DNA from: Furfurilactobacillus curtus
Lineage (GTDB): Bacteria; Bacillota; Bacilli; Lactobacillales; Lactobacillaceae
DNA: 64,000 nt
Reading direction: 5' to 3'
Assembly (NCBI RefSeq): GCF_045862785.1
Contig: NZ_BQXO01000004.1
Location: 133,085 to 197,084, forward strand
The stretch's first letter is position 1. Each line of letters starts with the position of its first letter. The notes beneath the pieces are model-generated. The model saw nothing but the letters and a program-made list of their open reading frames with translations. It did no database searches and was not told the DNA's origin. This document shows, in pieces, positions 42,650 through 51,359 of the stretch. Made by a program: the position numbers and the translations under genes.

Positions 42650-43678
42650 TCATTCATCCGTTTTCGCACTTAAATCAAGACTTGTTCTCAACTCATTGGT
42701 CACCCGTTGCTTTTCGCTATGGCCGACAACTTCAAAAGATTGTCCGTTAATCATCTGGCCTTGGCCTTGCATATGGTCGCTACTGATATTTTTAGTTGCT
42801 GATCGATAATTCTGAGCTAGCTTAACTAAATCCGAATTTGTCAAATCGGTTTGCGATTGTGAGGAAATCGAATTCAAGAAGCTCGAATTCAGGACCGTTT
42901 GGACAGCAATTGATTTCCGGAATAAAGCTTCCACAACCAATCGTTGGCGCGTTTGGCGCCCATAATCTCCTTGTGGATCGTCATAGCGCATCCGCGAAAA
43001 TTTCAAGGCAGTTGCCCCATTCATATGATAGGTTTGTCCTTTTTCAAAGGTACTCCCCTCATAAGAGAAAGACAGCGGTGATGTCACCGTTACACCACCC
43101 ACTTCGTTGATGGCCTTTTCTAACCCCCCCATATTTAACAGGGCGTAGTAATCAATAGGCACATTTAGTAAATTTTGAACGGTTTTAATCGTCGTGCCAA
43201 CGCCACCATAAGCATAGGCCGCGTTAATTTTAGCTGGTGATTCATCTGGATAACCAGCAATATCAGTCATCGTATCCCGTGGCAAACTGACCAGCAACAT
43301 CTTTTTGGTTTGCGGGTTAATCGTCGCAATCATGATTGTATCGGTTCGTCCCTTATAAGAACGTCCCAGAGCCCCTGTATCAGTTCCTAAAAATAGAATT
43401 GAAATAGGTTTTTTTGAATTCAAAACTGCCTTTGTGTCACGCGCTTTGGTAATGCCGGCCGACTTATATGCTTTACTCGTGGCCGAATTAATATTGTGAT
43501 AGGCAACTGCGCCAAAACCGACAATCACGAGCAACAAGAGAATAATGATCCCCCAAAACCAACGCCATGGATGCCAACGCCGTGTGCCGTGTTGTTTCGG
43601 CTGCTTTGGTCCTTGTTGATTTGCGCTTCGGCGTTGCATGCGCGAATCCATATTGTTCTCATTTGGCTGGTTCTTCAT
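42650..43678 (-). CDS. LCP-family (LytR-CpsA-Psr) glycopolymer ligase
   Basis: This 342-residue membrane-anchored enzyme should attach teichoic acid or polysaccharide to peptidoglycan. A polar N-terminus (to about residue 40) is followed by one membrane helix (about 47-67) and an extracellular LCP domain. Family motifs are ILFLGTDTGALGRSYKGRTDTIM near residue 95 (key D and R residues), SLPRDTMTDI near 133, and RMRYDDPQGDYGRQTRQR near 230. The ATG at 43678 follows GGGGGAT; a GTG five codons earlier is less likely. Confidence 0.92.
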   Translation of the reverse strand: MKNQPNENNMDSRMQRRSANQQGPKQPKQHGTRRWHPWRWFWGIIILLLLVIVGFGAVAYHNINSATSKAYKSAGITKARDTKAVLNSKKPISILFLGTDTGALGRSYKGRTDTIMIATINPQTKKMLLVSLPRDTMTDIAGYPDESPAKINAAYAYGGVGTTIKTVQNLLNVPIDYYALLNMGGLEKAINEVGGVTVTSPLSFSYEGSTFEKGQTYHMNGATALKFSRMRYDDPQGDYGRQTRQRLVVEALFRKSIAVQTVLNSSFLNSISSQSQTDLTNSDLVKLAQNYRSATKNISSDHMQGQGQMINGQSFEVVGHSEKQRVTNELRTSLDLSAKTDE

Positions 43679-43819
43679 CTCATGATCCCCCACGATAATT
43701 AACGATTTTGTTTTTTAAACTTCAATTTATTGTAAACCATCAGGCAAACTTTCACATCTCTTATTCTAGACTGAAGCTTTTCTTAAAGGTTGCATTCACC
43801 AGCATCGGCTCGACAAAGA

Positions 43820-43938
43820 CCTCAAAGCGAAACAAGCTGAGTGACTTTGAATACTAGCGGAAGCTGACTGGTTGACGTTTTCTGCCAATTAGGCGGCCTT
43901 GAGGCACAGACATCAAGCTGGTGTAGCTGGGCAAAAAT
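43820..43938. repeat. Dispersed structured intergenic repeat (copy E3)
   Basis: It shares with E2 (22283) and E5 (58710) the head AAGCTGAGTGACTTTGAA(T)ACTAG, the centre GGTTGACG..TTTTCTGCCAAT, and the tail GTGTAGCTGGGCAAAAAT. CCTCAA (43820-43825) pairs with TTGAGG (43899-43904). It occupies the gap between the LCP and PPOX-like genes. Confidence 0.6.
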
Positions 43939-44012
43939 GGTAAACAACTGGTAAAGTTTGCCAACTTTCATTAGAATTGACTCAATTAAACCAGATTGTG
44001 AGGAATTTTACG

Positions 44013-44462
44013 ATGTCGAACCCCTTAGACCAACTCCAACAGGTTTACCAAACGACAAATACGATCGCGTTGGCCACTTCATTTCATAACGAAGCCGACG
44101 TTAAAGTCATCAACTTCGTGTGGTTTTCCGACGAACCAACAACGATGTACTTTTCTTCCGTTCGCGGTAGCCATGCCCTTAATTTATATGCTGAACACGC
44201 CAATGCATCATTGACAACAATTCCATTTACCGGAACACCAAACAATCCGTTTATCCGCGCCCACGACGTGCACATCGCACCATCAAGCAAAACAATGGCA
44301 GACTTGCTTCCTCGTTATCTTGAATTAATTCCTAACTATCAACAAGTGTGGGATGCCATTGGCCCTACATTAGCGGTATATGAAATTCACTTTCAACAAC
44401 TACATGTCGATCCAGGTCTCGGTCAACCAAAATTCGATCTTGATTTTACTGCAATAAATTAG
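44013..44462 (+). CDS. Pyridoxamine 5'-phosphate oxidase-like flavin protein
   Basis: This 149-residue protein fits the split-barrel FMN-binding superfamily. TNTIALATSFHNEADVKVINFVW forms the first strands, FSSVRGSHALNLYAEHANASLTT is the FMN-phosphate region (key SxxRG), and the C-terminus has IHFQQLHVD. The start MSNPLDQLQQVYQ follows TGAGGAA; the longer TTG frame is not needed. The function within this large superfamily (flavin reductase, haem or nitro-compound related) cannot be told. Confidence 0.8.
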   Translation: MSNPLDQLQQVYQTTNTIALATSFHNEADVKVINFVWFSDEPTTMYFSSVRGSHALNLYAEHANASLTTIPFTGTPNNPFIRAHDVHIAPSSKTMADLLPRYLELIPNYQQVWDAIGPTLAVYEIHFQQLHVDPGLGQPKFDLDFTAIN

Positions 44463-44471
44463 CAAAACACC

Positions 44472-44510
44472 AAAAAAGCAGCTTCACCTGAAAACAGGAA
44501 GCTGCTTTTT
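44472..44510 (+). terminator. Terminator of the PPOX-like gene
   Basis: AAAAAGCAGCTTC pairs with GAAGCTGCTTTTT around a 12-base loop. The A/T flanks let it also end transcripts from the tRNA-Leu on the minus strand. Confidence 0.92.
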
Positions 44511-44511
44511 A

Positions 44512-44596
44512 TGCGGCCACCGAGACTTGAACTCGGATGATCGAAGGGATCACAAGATCCTTAATCTTGCGCGTCTGCCAATTCCGCCATGGCCGC
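44512..44596 (-). tRNA. tRNA-Leu (AAG)
   Basis: Class II tRNA with acceptor GCGGCCA/TGGCCGC, anticodon loop TTAAGGA (AAG), a long variable arm (TGATCCCTTCGATCA) and T-loop TTCAAGT. It stands alone. Confidence 0.92.
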
Positions 44597-44872
44597 ATCA
44601 ACAAGAAAGATTCTATCAAACATTCTCATTGAAGGCAACGGTTGATTTTAATTTGCTGGCAGCGACCTTTAATTAGGTTGCCCACTTAGAGCTGTGGCAA
44701 ATTGGACTTTTACAGTGTTGTTCACTGTCGATCAGCTTCTAGTACTGTCAGGACCACACCTCGCTCAATCGTAAGATTCTAACCACTCAAACTTTACCCC
44801 CACGTTTAAATCAGGGTAAGAACACTTCATTCAATCAGGCGTGATGACTTCGTAAAATTTCAGTTTATTTTG

Positions 44873-45349
44873 CTACCCAACTTCGCGAACCAACTCGTCT
44901 AGCTGGAGACGGCCACCGCAATAACCACAAGCATACCGTTCAAGATTAACCCGCCGATGCCGAATAAATTGGCGGCCACATTTCTGACAATGATAATAAT
45001 ACTGCCGCCCAGAGTGCTTAGATTTCACCGATTGCTTGGGCGTCGGTGCGTAGCGGGAGCCACCAACTTGCGCCAGCAACTGCTTAAATTCATGACTACG
45101 ATGTTGGTAGGGTAACCCTGCCAACGCAAGGTGATAATGGACTAACTCATGACGAATGACGCCAATCAAAGTTTCTCGATCAAAATCATTAATCATTCGC
45201 GGATTGATATCGATATGATGGTCTACTAAATGATAACGGCCACCAGTTGACCGCAAGCGGGCATTAAAAATAGCCTGATGTTTAAATGGACGACCAAAAT
45301 CCTGCAGAGAAATTTCTTCTACTAGTGCTTGCAAAGCTTCATTTGTCAT
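44873..45349 (-). CDS. SprT-like metalloprotease-fold protein
   Basis: This 158-residue protein has the zinc metalloprotease signature HELVH (IRHELVHYHL) near residue 67 and a C-terminal zinc ribbon with two CxxC pairs (CQKC near 119, CGYC near 137). The family includes Spartan, which removes DNA-protein crosslinks in eukaryotes; the bacterial role is not established. The length and ribbon match the B. subtilis YdcK group. It is single. Confidence 0.9.
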   Translation of the reverse strand: MTNEALQALVEEISLQDFGRPFKHQAIFNARLRSTGGRYHLVDHHIDINPRMINDFDRETLIGVIRHELVHYHLALAGLPYQHRSHEFKQLLAQVGGSRYAPTPKQSVKSKHSGRQYYYHCQKCGRQFIRHRRVNLERYACGYCGGRLQLDELVREVG

Positions 45350-45470
45350 CTACCTCTCCTTTCCTGAATAGACACAGTGTAATTTTCGCAACTTAATGGT
45401 CAATGTAAGATCTGAATTTCATTGCCAATCTAACTCGACCAAAATGCAAGCGTGAGACTTAACACCGAAT

Positions 45471-45549
45471 TGAGAGCGAGCACTAGCGAAAAAGTGAGCA
45501 TCTTCCTTACTTTGGAAGGTGCTCACTTTATTGCTAGGCACAGCTCTCA
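45471..45549. repeat. Long three-tier hairpin (element E4)
   Basis: TGAGAGC (45471-45477) pairs with GCTCTCA (45543-45549), CTAGC (45483-45487) with GCTAG (45533-45537), and AGTGAGCATCTTCC (45493-45506) with GGAAGGTGCTCACT (45515-45528). The AGCACTAGCG...GCTAGGCACA frame is shared with copy E5 at 58710. It sits in the gap after the unknown gene that follows the P-type ATPase gene. Confidence 0.7.
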
Positions 45550-45691
45550 GGCGTTTGCCGCACGTTTTGACCATGGCGACGTGGTGCACAAAAGCAACAA
45601 ATCGCAACGCCTTTTATAAGTCATGGCCCAAACTCACCCGCTAATCAGATCTGATTAAGACATACGCAAGTTGACATCATTTTGACGTTAA

Positions 45692-46126
45692 TTACGCTTG
45701 CGTTTGCATTAAAGTTTGCACCAACCGAATAATCCGGTTCATCGCCTCAGTCTGGTCCGTCTCAGCTTGGTCGAATTGTATTTGATCAACTTGATGACTA
45801 CCCAAATTAACACTATCAGTCATGGCCTGACAAGCAGTGACATAGGTCGTGTAGGCTGTCACTAGACTCCGATGTTTTCCTAAAAAACGAGCCGGCGCTT
45901 GCAATTGCTGGAGTCGCTCCTGGAGGCTGCGATAGCGCTCCGTCCCATCTTGAAATTCGGCCTTGATATCCGCCAGATTCGCCGCGTCAATCTGATCCAA
46001 ATGTGCTTGATCAAGCGCTTCACGTAACTTCGTATAATAAGGCTCTAGTCCTTGTTGAATCGTTTGTGTTTCTTCGATCACCTGCGAAAGCGTTCGCGCA
46101 AATGCTATCATTAAATTCTTTTTCAA
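45692..46126 (-). CDS. Uncharacterised helical protein co-transcribed with the P-type ATPase
   Basis: I do not recognise this 144-residue protein. I infer a TTG start (MKKNLMIAFARTLSQVIEE) eight bases after AGGAG. It is nearly all helical and Q/A/L-rich, with heptad-like stretches at about residues 12-45 and 55-85 that suggest a helical bundle. It has no signal, membrane segment or metal motif. It begins 26 bases after the ATPase stop, so both should be on the transcript controlled by the manganese riboswitch. Confidence 0.7.
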   Translation of the reverse strand: MKKNLMIAFARTLSQVIEETQTIQQGLEPYYTKLREALDQAHLDQIDAANLADIKAEFQDGTERYRSLQERLQQLQAPARFLGKHRSLVTAYTTYVTACQAMTDSVNLGSHQVDQIQFDQAETDQTEAMNRIIRLVQTLMQTQA

Positions 46127-46152
46127 AAGTCTTACTCCTGTCATCAATCAAA

Positions 46153-48834
46153 TTAGTGACGGCGTGACGCCATCCGCTGGAACAATTTTACCACTTCCAC
46201 GATCAAAATCATGGCAACCCCGGCGCTCAAGACAATCAGCCATTGGAAACCAGATAGCGTTGTGACGTGGAATAAACCATTAAAACCAGGAATTGCAATC
46301 GTCGCAGCTAAGAGAATGAAAGCTGCTAAGATGGCCCAGTTAAACGCCCGGTTTTTAAACAATTGAGCGGTGAAGATGGTGCCGTGAATCGATTTTGAGT
46401 TAAAGGCGTGGAATAGCTGAATCAAGCCCAATGTCGCAAAGGCCATGGTTAGCGCGTCGGCATGCACCTGCGTCGCATTTGCGTGGACGGGGAATGTTAA
46501 TGCAAGCCAATAAACCAGTAAGGTCAAGCCACCCTCGAGCAGACCTTGATAGATAATGTTGCCAAAGACACCACCCGACAGGAAGTTTGACGAACGTCCC
46601 CGCGGTTTTTGTTGCATAATGTTTTTCTCAGCGGGTTCTAATCCTAAGGCAATCGCTGGAAAGGTATCCGTCACTAAGTTAATCCACAGAATATGCACCG
46701 GTGCCAAAATTTGCCACCCCATCATTGTCATAACAAATAGGGTCAATACTTCTCCTAAGTTAGCGGACAACAAGTATTGAATCGCCTTTTGAATATTTGC
46801 GAACACTTTGCGACCTTCGCGAACTGCCACCACAATCGTGGAAAAGTTGTCGTCAGCCAACACCATATCAGAGGCCCCTTTAGAAACCTCAGTTCCGGTG
46901 ATGCCCATGCCAACACCAATATCAGCTGCCTTTAATGCTGGGGCATCATTAACCCCATCACCGGTCATGGCAACCACTTTGCCTTTTTGTTGCCATGCAT
47001 TGACAATACGAACTTTATGTTCAGGAGCCACCCGTGCGTAGACAGAATATTGTTCCACTTGATCAGAAAACTCAGCCTCACTCAATGCATCAAGCTGTGC
47101 GCCAGTAATGACGCCAGCCTGATCATTAGCGTCAATGATCCCCAACCGAACCGCAATCGCTTTTGCCGTATCCGCATGGTCGCCCGTGATCATCAGCGGG
47201 CGAATCCCAGCCGACTTTGCTTCCGCAACGGCACCGGCCACTTCTGGTCGTTCTGGGTCGATCATCCCGACAAATCCAGTAAAAATTAAATCTTGCTCGA
47301 CTTGCTTGCTAGTCATCTCGGCTGGAATTGTTGTGACTGGTCGATAAGCAAAGGCCAATACTCTCAAGGCTTGAACCGCCAATTGATGATTGATGGTCAA
47401 TAATTGCTCACGTAATTGATCGGTCATTGGGCTAATCTCACCATTGCTTTGAATCCGAGTAACACGTTTCAACAATTCATCAGGGGCCCCTTTTACGGTT
47501 ACCCACAATTGATCATTGGCCTCATTCATTTGGTTAACGGTCGTCATTAATTTACGTTCAGAATCAAACGGAATTTCAGCTACGCGGGGGTGGGCTGCCA
47601 AAAAGTCTTCCGGATTCACCTGATGGTCGATATTGTATTGAACTAAGGCAGTTTCGGTTGGGTCACCGACTAACTGATCATCGATTGTTTTAGTGTCGTT
47701 GTTTAATAAAAGTAAACTTGCTAGCAGCCCCTGATCATCTTCACTTGTCGCACCGGCTGTTTGCTTGGCGTCTAGCACGTCGCCATCCACAATCACTTTC
47801 TCAACGGTCATTTTGTTTTGTGTCAAAGTCCCCGTTTTATCAGAAGCAATAATATCCGTGCTCCCTAAGGTTTCAACCGCTGGCAAACGACGCACCAGCG
47901 CATTTAATCTGGCCATCCTTGTTGTACCTAGTGCTAAGGTAATCGTGACGATGGCCGGCAAACCTTCCGGAATCGCAGCCACAGCCAGTGAAATTGCCGT
48001 TAACAACATATTAACCAATGTTTCATTGCCACGAATCATCCCCACCACGAAGACAATAACCGCCACAACTAGAATTAGCACAGTTAGAACTTTCCCTAAA
48101 TGCGCCAAATTTTCCTGCAACGGTGTTTTACGTTCCTGCGTGCGATCTAACATACCAGCGATCCGCCCAACTTGGGTCTGCATTCCAGTGGCAACCACCA
48201 CCCCAGTTCCTCGCCCGTACGTTACATTACTATTCATAAAAGCTAAATCACTTAAGTCACCCAGACCAGCACTGGGATCCGTAATTGGGGCTAACTGTTT
48301 ATCAACGGGAACTGACTCACCAGTTAAGGCCGATTCTTCGATTTGAAGTGACGCGACTTCGATTAATCGCAAGTCCGCCGGAACGATATCCCCGGCTTCT
48401 AACAAGACGATATCGCCAGGCACCAACTCATCACTTTTAACGGTCATCGTGGCGCCATTTCGTAATACATGCGCATTGGGAGCAGACATTTCTTGTAGCG
48501 CATTGATTGCCTGCTCAGCTTTTGCCTCCTGAAAGACGCCAAAAACCGCATTAAGGACCACTACCAATAAAATGATGATGGCGTCAATACCTTCACCGGT
48601 GAAGGCAGCAATAATTGCGGCCACAATCAAGACAATAATCATGAGGTCTTTAAATTGTGCAGTAAACTTTTCTAGCAAGCTTGTTTGACGTTTACCAGCT
48701 AAAGCATTTTCCCCATACTGCTGTTGGCGCGTTTGCACCGCTTGATTACTTAATCCGGTCGGCTGGCTATTGACTTGCTTTAATGCCCGATCTGTCGTCC
48801 ATTGAGCAGCCTGTGGTAATTTATTTTGACTCAT
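46153..48834 (-). CDS. P2A-type cation ATPase, probable Mn2+ (Ca2+) exporter
   Basis: This 893-residue P-type ATPase has the N-terminal cation-ATPase domain, the actuator motif TGES (LTGESVPVD), the helix-4 motif PEGLPA, the phosphorylation site DKTGTLT, and the hinge TGDGVNDAPAL. Helix 6 reads WINLVTDTFPAIALG, keeping the N and D ligands of Ca2+/Mn2+ pumps. The family alone suggests calcium or manganese. The yybP-ykoY riboswitch upstream points to manganese export, as reported for the Lactococcus enzyme YoaB. Confidence 0.9.
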   Translation of the reverse strand: MSQNKLPQAAQWTTDRALKQVNSQPTGLSNQAVQTRQQQYGENALAGKRQTSLLEKFTAQFKDLMIIVLIVAAIIAAFTGEGIDAIIILLVVVLNAVFGVFQEAKAEQAINALQEMSAPNAHVLRNGATMTVKSDELVPGDIVLLEAGDIVPADLRLIEVASLQIEESALTGESVPVDKQLAPITDPSAGLGDLSDLAFMNSNVTYGRGTGVVVATGMQTQVGRIAGMLDRTQERKTPLQENLAHLGKVLTVLILVVAVIVFVVGMIRGNETLVNMLLTAISLAVAAIPEGLPAIVTITLALGTTRMARLNALVRRLPAVETLGSTDIIASDKTGTLTQNKMTVEKVIVDGDVLDAKQTAGATSEDDQGLLASLLLLNNDTKTIDDQLVGDPTETALVQYNIDHQVNPEDFLAAHPRVAEIPFDSERKLMTTVNQMNEANDQLWVTVKGAPDELLKRVTRIQSNGEISPMTDQLREQLLTINHQLAVQALRVLAFAYRPVTTIPAEMTSKQVEQDLIFTGFVGMIDPERPEVAGAVAEAKSAGIRPLMITGDHADTAKAIAVRLGIIDANDQAGVITGAQLDALSEAEFSDQVEQYSVYARVAPEHKVRIVNAWQQKGKVVAMTGDGVNDAPALKAADIGVGMGITGTEVSKGASDMVLADDNFSTIVVAVREGRKVFANIQKAIQYLLSANLGEVLTLFVMTMMGWQILAPVHILWINLVTDTFPAIALGLEPAEKNIMQQKPRGRSSNFLSGGVFGNIIYQGLLEGGLTLLVYWLALTFPVHANATQVHADALTMAFATLGLIQLFHAFNSKSIHGTIFTAQLFKNRAFNWAILAAFILLAATIAIPGFNGLFHVTTLSGFQWLIVLSAGVAMILIVEVVKLFQRMASRRH

Positions 48835-48865
48835 CTAATATTTCCCTTCCGCACGTCCATGAGGC

Positions 48866-49026
48866 CAAAAAAAGACTCATGAACGCACACTTAAAGTGTC
48901 GATCATGAGTCTCACTATTTAAGACAAAACCAGAACATGTCTTGCTGGTGGCGTTGTCACACTCTGTCAAGCTACTATCATTAAGCGACTAGTAGCCAAC
49001 TAAAGCATTAGTTACTCCCTCATTTA
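48866..49026 (-). promoter_or_regulatory. yybP-ykoY manganese riboswitch
   Basis: Read on the minus strand it has the 5' consensus AGGGAGTAACTAATGC (about 49024-49003), ACAACGCCACCAGCAAGAC in the middle, and the 3' GTGAGACT (about 48908-48915) that closes the first stem. The 3' side can instead form a terminator, AGACTCATGA with TCATGAGTCT (48873-48912) plus eight T. Mn2+ binding should favour readthrough and switch on the exporter. Confidence 0.88.
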
Positions 49027-49035
49027 TCTGGAGTA

Positions 49036-49064
49036 AGTATACCGAGTTACAATCCGAAACGCAA
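49036..49064 (-). promoter_or_regulatory. Promoter of the Mn2+ riboswitch transcript
   Basis: TTGCGT (49059-49064), 17 bases, TATACT (49036-49041) on the minus strand, just before the aptamer. Confidence 0.75.
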
Positions 49065-49192
49065 GGGGGTTGACTTTGGTGCCGAACGTTTAAGAAAGTT
49101 ATTAGGGCGCACGGCTGACTCATGGACAGTGCAGCCCTATGCTATAATGACACCCGGTAAGATAAGAGATTAATCAAGGGAGCTTGGCTTTC

Positions 49193-50440
49193 ATGGAATT
49201 TGGAAAACTTAACGAAGCGGAATTTATGACATTTGAACAACGTCATCCCCAGGGGACATACTTACAAACAAGTTGGCAAAAACAAGTGTTGTCACAGCGG
49301 GGCCGATCAACTGCCTACGTGGGCGTTTATGACGATCAACAACAAGTTGTTGCAGCTGCTTTGGTCAGTTGGCAAAAGCTTCGCATCGGGCAATTATTTG
49401 AAATCGAAGGTGGTCCTTTGATGGACTACCGCAATCAAGTTGTTGTCAAAACCTTTGCCGATGGACTACAGCGTTTTGCCCATCAGCGTCACGGTCTGAT
49501 GATTCGCTTCATCCCTAATTTACATCGAAGACAATTCAACGACGACGGCCAAGTGGTTAACCTTAGCAATGAAGATGTGATTGAATCAATGCAACAACTC
49601 GATTTCACCTACCAACCGATGATTGCCGGATTCTCAACAACTTTAGTCGGTTACGAATTCGCTAAAGATCTAACGGGCCTCACTGCCACAACACTGGTAA
49701 AAAGTTACGAGAAAGATGCCCAATATGGGGTGAAGAAGACGCAACAATTCGGAATTCAATTACGCGAACTCACCTATGAGGAACTCCCTCAATTCAAGAA
49801 ATACACGCAAGCAACAGCTGATCGATTGCATTTTCACGATAAATCACTTGATTATTATCAACGAACGTTTAAGGCCTATGGCGACCATGTAAAATTTATC
49901 TTTGCTGAACTCAATTTTGAGACTTACATTGCCAATCAAACGGTTAAACTCACCGAACTCAATGAAAAGATTCGCACGTTAAATGACCAATTGGCGCAAA
50001 AACCCAATAATCGACACGTTAAGGCACAGCTTAATGAATTTACCGATCAGGCCCACCAACACGAAAAGCGGATCACTGAAGCGCAGCAATTAACAGATCA
50101 ATATGGACAGATAGCTATTCTATCTGGGGCAATGTTCTTTATTCAGCCGCAAGAATTGACCTATATGTTTAGCTTCACTAATGAGACATTCAAACAATTC
50201 TATGCGCCTTATTTAATCCAAGATCATATGATGCACCTTGCGATCACACAACATATTCCTCGCTACAACTTTTTCGGTGTAGCCGGTTTGTTTGATGGGT
50301 CAGATGGGGTCCTCGCCTTTAAGCAATCCTTCGGGGGTCTAACAGAAGAACGCTTGGGCACCTTCACAAAGCCTGTGCGCCCAGTTGCCTACCACCTTTA
50401 TGAAGCTTTGAAAAAGATCACCGGCCGAAATGAAGTCTAG
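49193..50440 (+). CDS. FemABX peptidoglycan branching aminoacyltransferase
   Basis: This 415-residue enzyme should transfer an amino acid from aminoacyl-tRNA to the lysine side chain of peptidoglycan precursors (MurM/FemX family). It has two GNAT-like domains (about 1-150 and 150-410) and a helical coiled-coil arm at about residues 245-310, where KLTELNEKIRTLND and RHVKAQLNEFTDQ show heptads. PRYNFFGVAGLF near residue 365 is a family block. The ATG at 49193 follows AAGGGAG. Which amino acid it adds is not shown. Confidence 0.9.
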   Translation: MEFGKLNEAEFMTFEQRHPQGTYLQTSWQKQVLSQRGRSTAYVGVYDDQQQVVAAALVSWQKLRIGQLFEIEGGPLMDYRNQVVVKTFADGLQRFAHQRHGLMIRFIPNLHRRQFNDDGQVVNLSNEDVIESMQQLDFTYQPMIAGFSTTLVGYEFAKDLTGLTATTLVKSYEKDAQYGVKKTQQFGIQLRELTYEELPQFKKYTQATADRLHFHDKSLDYYQRTFKAYGDHVKFIFAELNFETYIANQTVKLTELNEKIRTLNDQLAQKPNNRHVKAQLNEFTDQAHQHEKRITEAQQLTDQYGQIAILSGAMFFIQPQELTYMFSFTNETFKQFYAPYLIQDHMMHLAITQHIPRYNFFGVAGLFDGSDGVLAFKQSFGGLTEERLGTFTKPVRPVAYHLYEALKKITGRNEV

Positions 50441-50461
50441 CCTCATTTTTGGTTTGACCTG

Positions 50462-50507
50462 CGTGACACACAAAAACGCCATCCTCGGATGACGTTTTTT
50501 GTGTGCG
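50462..50507. terminator. Bidirectional terminator between the fem-type gene and nadE
   Basis: ACACAAAAACGCCATCC pairs with GGATGACGTTTTTTGTGT around a two-base loop, with flanks suited to both strands. Confidence 0.85.
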
Positions 50508-50513
50508 CTAAAT

Positions 50514-51341
50514 TCATTTCCAGAAATTATCAAAAATCGTGATGGGCATATGCCGTTTATGCGCCGTTCTTTGATACCAGGATTCAATCTTCTCGGCGGC
50601 CGCGGCATCGATTGTTTGCCCCTCTAGATAGTTATCAATGTCTTCATAGGTTACTCCTAAGGCAACTTCATCAGGTAAAGCTGGTCGTTTATCTTCTAAA
50701 TCGGCCGTTGGTGTCTTCTGGTACAAATGTTTAGGGGCGCCTAATGCTTTCAGCATCGCTTTACCCTGCCGTTTGTCTAATCGATATAACGGATCAATAT
50801 CTGTGCCACCATCACCATATTTCGTGTAAAAACCAGTAACCGCTTCAGCAGCATGATCGGTACCGACCACCGCTCCATGCAATTCACCAGCAATCGTATA
50901 CTGAGCCACCATGCGCTCGCGTGCTTTGATATTGCCTTTGTTGAAATCAGAAACGACTAGGTCATTGGCTTCCACCGCTGCCACACCAGCATCCACTGCC
51001 GGTTGAACGTCCACTCGGAAAACTCGATCAGCCTGGATAAAACTAATGGCATCCATCGCATCACTTTCATCAGCCTGTTTCCCATATGGTAACCGGACAG
51101 CAACAAACTGATAGGCTTGATCCCCCGTCTCAGTCCGTAATTCAGTAATGGCCATTTGTGATAATTTTCCGGCCAATGTTGAATCCTGACCACCAGAAAT
51201 GCCTAAAATCAAAGTCTTCAAAAGCGCATACTTCGTTAAATAGGCTTTTAAAAAATCAACGCTTTTTCTAATTTCCGTGCCTGCGTCAAAATCAGCACTA
51301 ACTCCTAGCGCTTTGATAATGGCTGCTTGTTGTGATCTCAT
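50514..51341 (-). CDS. nadE: NAD synthetase, ammonia-dependent
   Basis: This 275-residue enzyme amidates nicotinic acid adenine dinucleotide to NAD, the last step of the salvage route. The PP-loop SGGQDST is near residue 47. VGTDHAAEAVTGFYTKYGDGG near residue 153 is the second family motif. There is no glutaminase domain, so ammonia is the donor. Two adjacent ATGs follow GGAGG; the second has better spacing. It lies 18 bases after pncB, forming a two-gene NAD salvage operon. Confidence 0.96.
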   Translation of the reverse strand: MRSQQAAIIKALGVSADFDAGTEIRKSVDFLKAYLTKYALLKTLILGISGGQDSTLAGKLSQMAITELRTETGDQAYQFVAVRLPYGKQADESDAMDAISFIQADRVFRVDVQPAVDAGVAAVEANDLVVSDFNKGNIKARERMVAQYTIAGELHGAVVGTDHAAEAVTGFYTKYGDGGTDIDPLYRLDKRQGKAMLKALGAPKHLYQKTPTADLEDKRPALPDEVALGVTYEDIDNYLEGQTIDAAAAEKIESWYQRTAHKRHMPITIFDNFWK

Positions 51342-51359
51342 CATAATGCCTCCATTGCC

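Noticed and set aside
45419..45607. A 62-codon open frame on the minus strand
   Set aside because: It runs through the arms of the hairpin element E4 and has no ribosome binding site.
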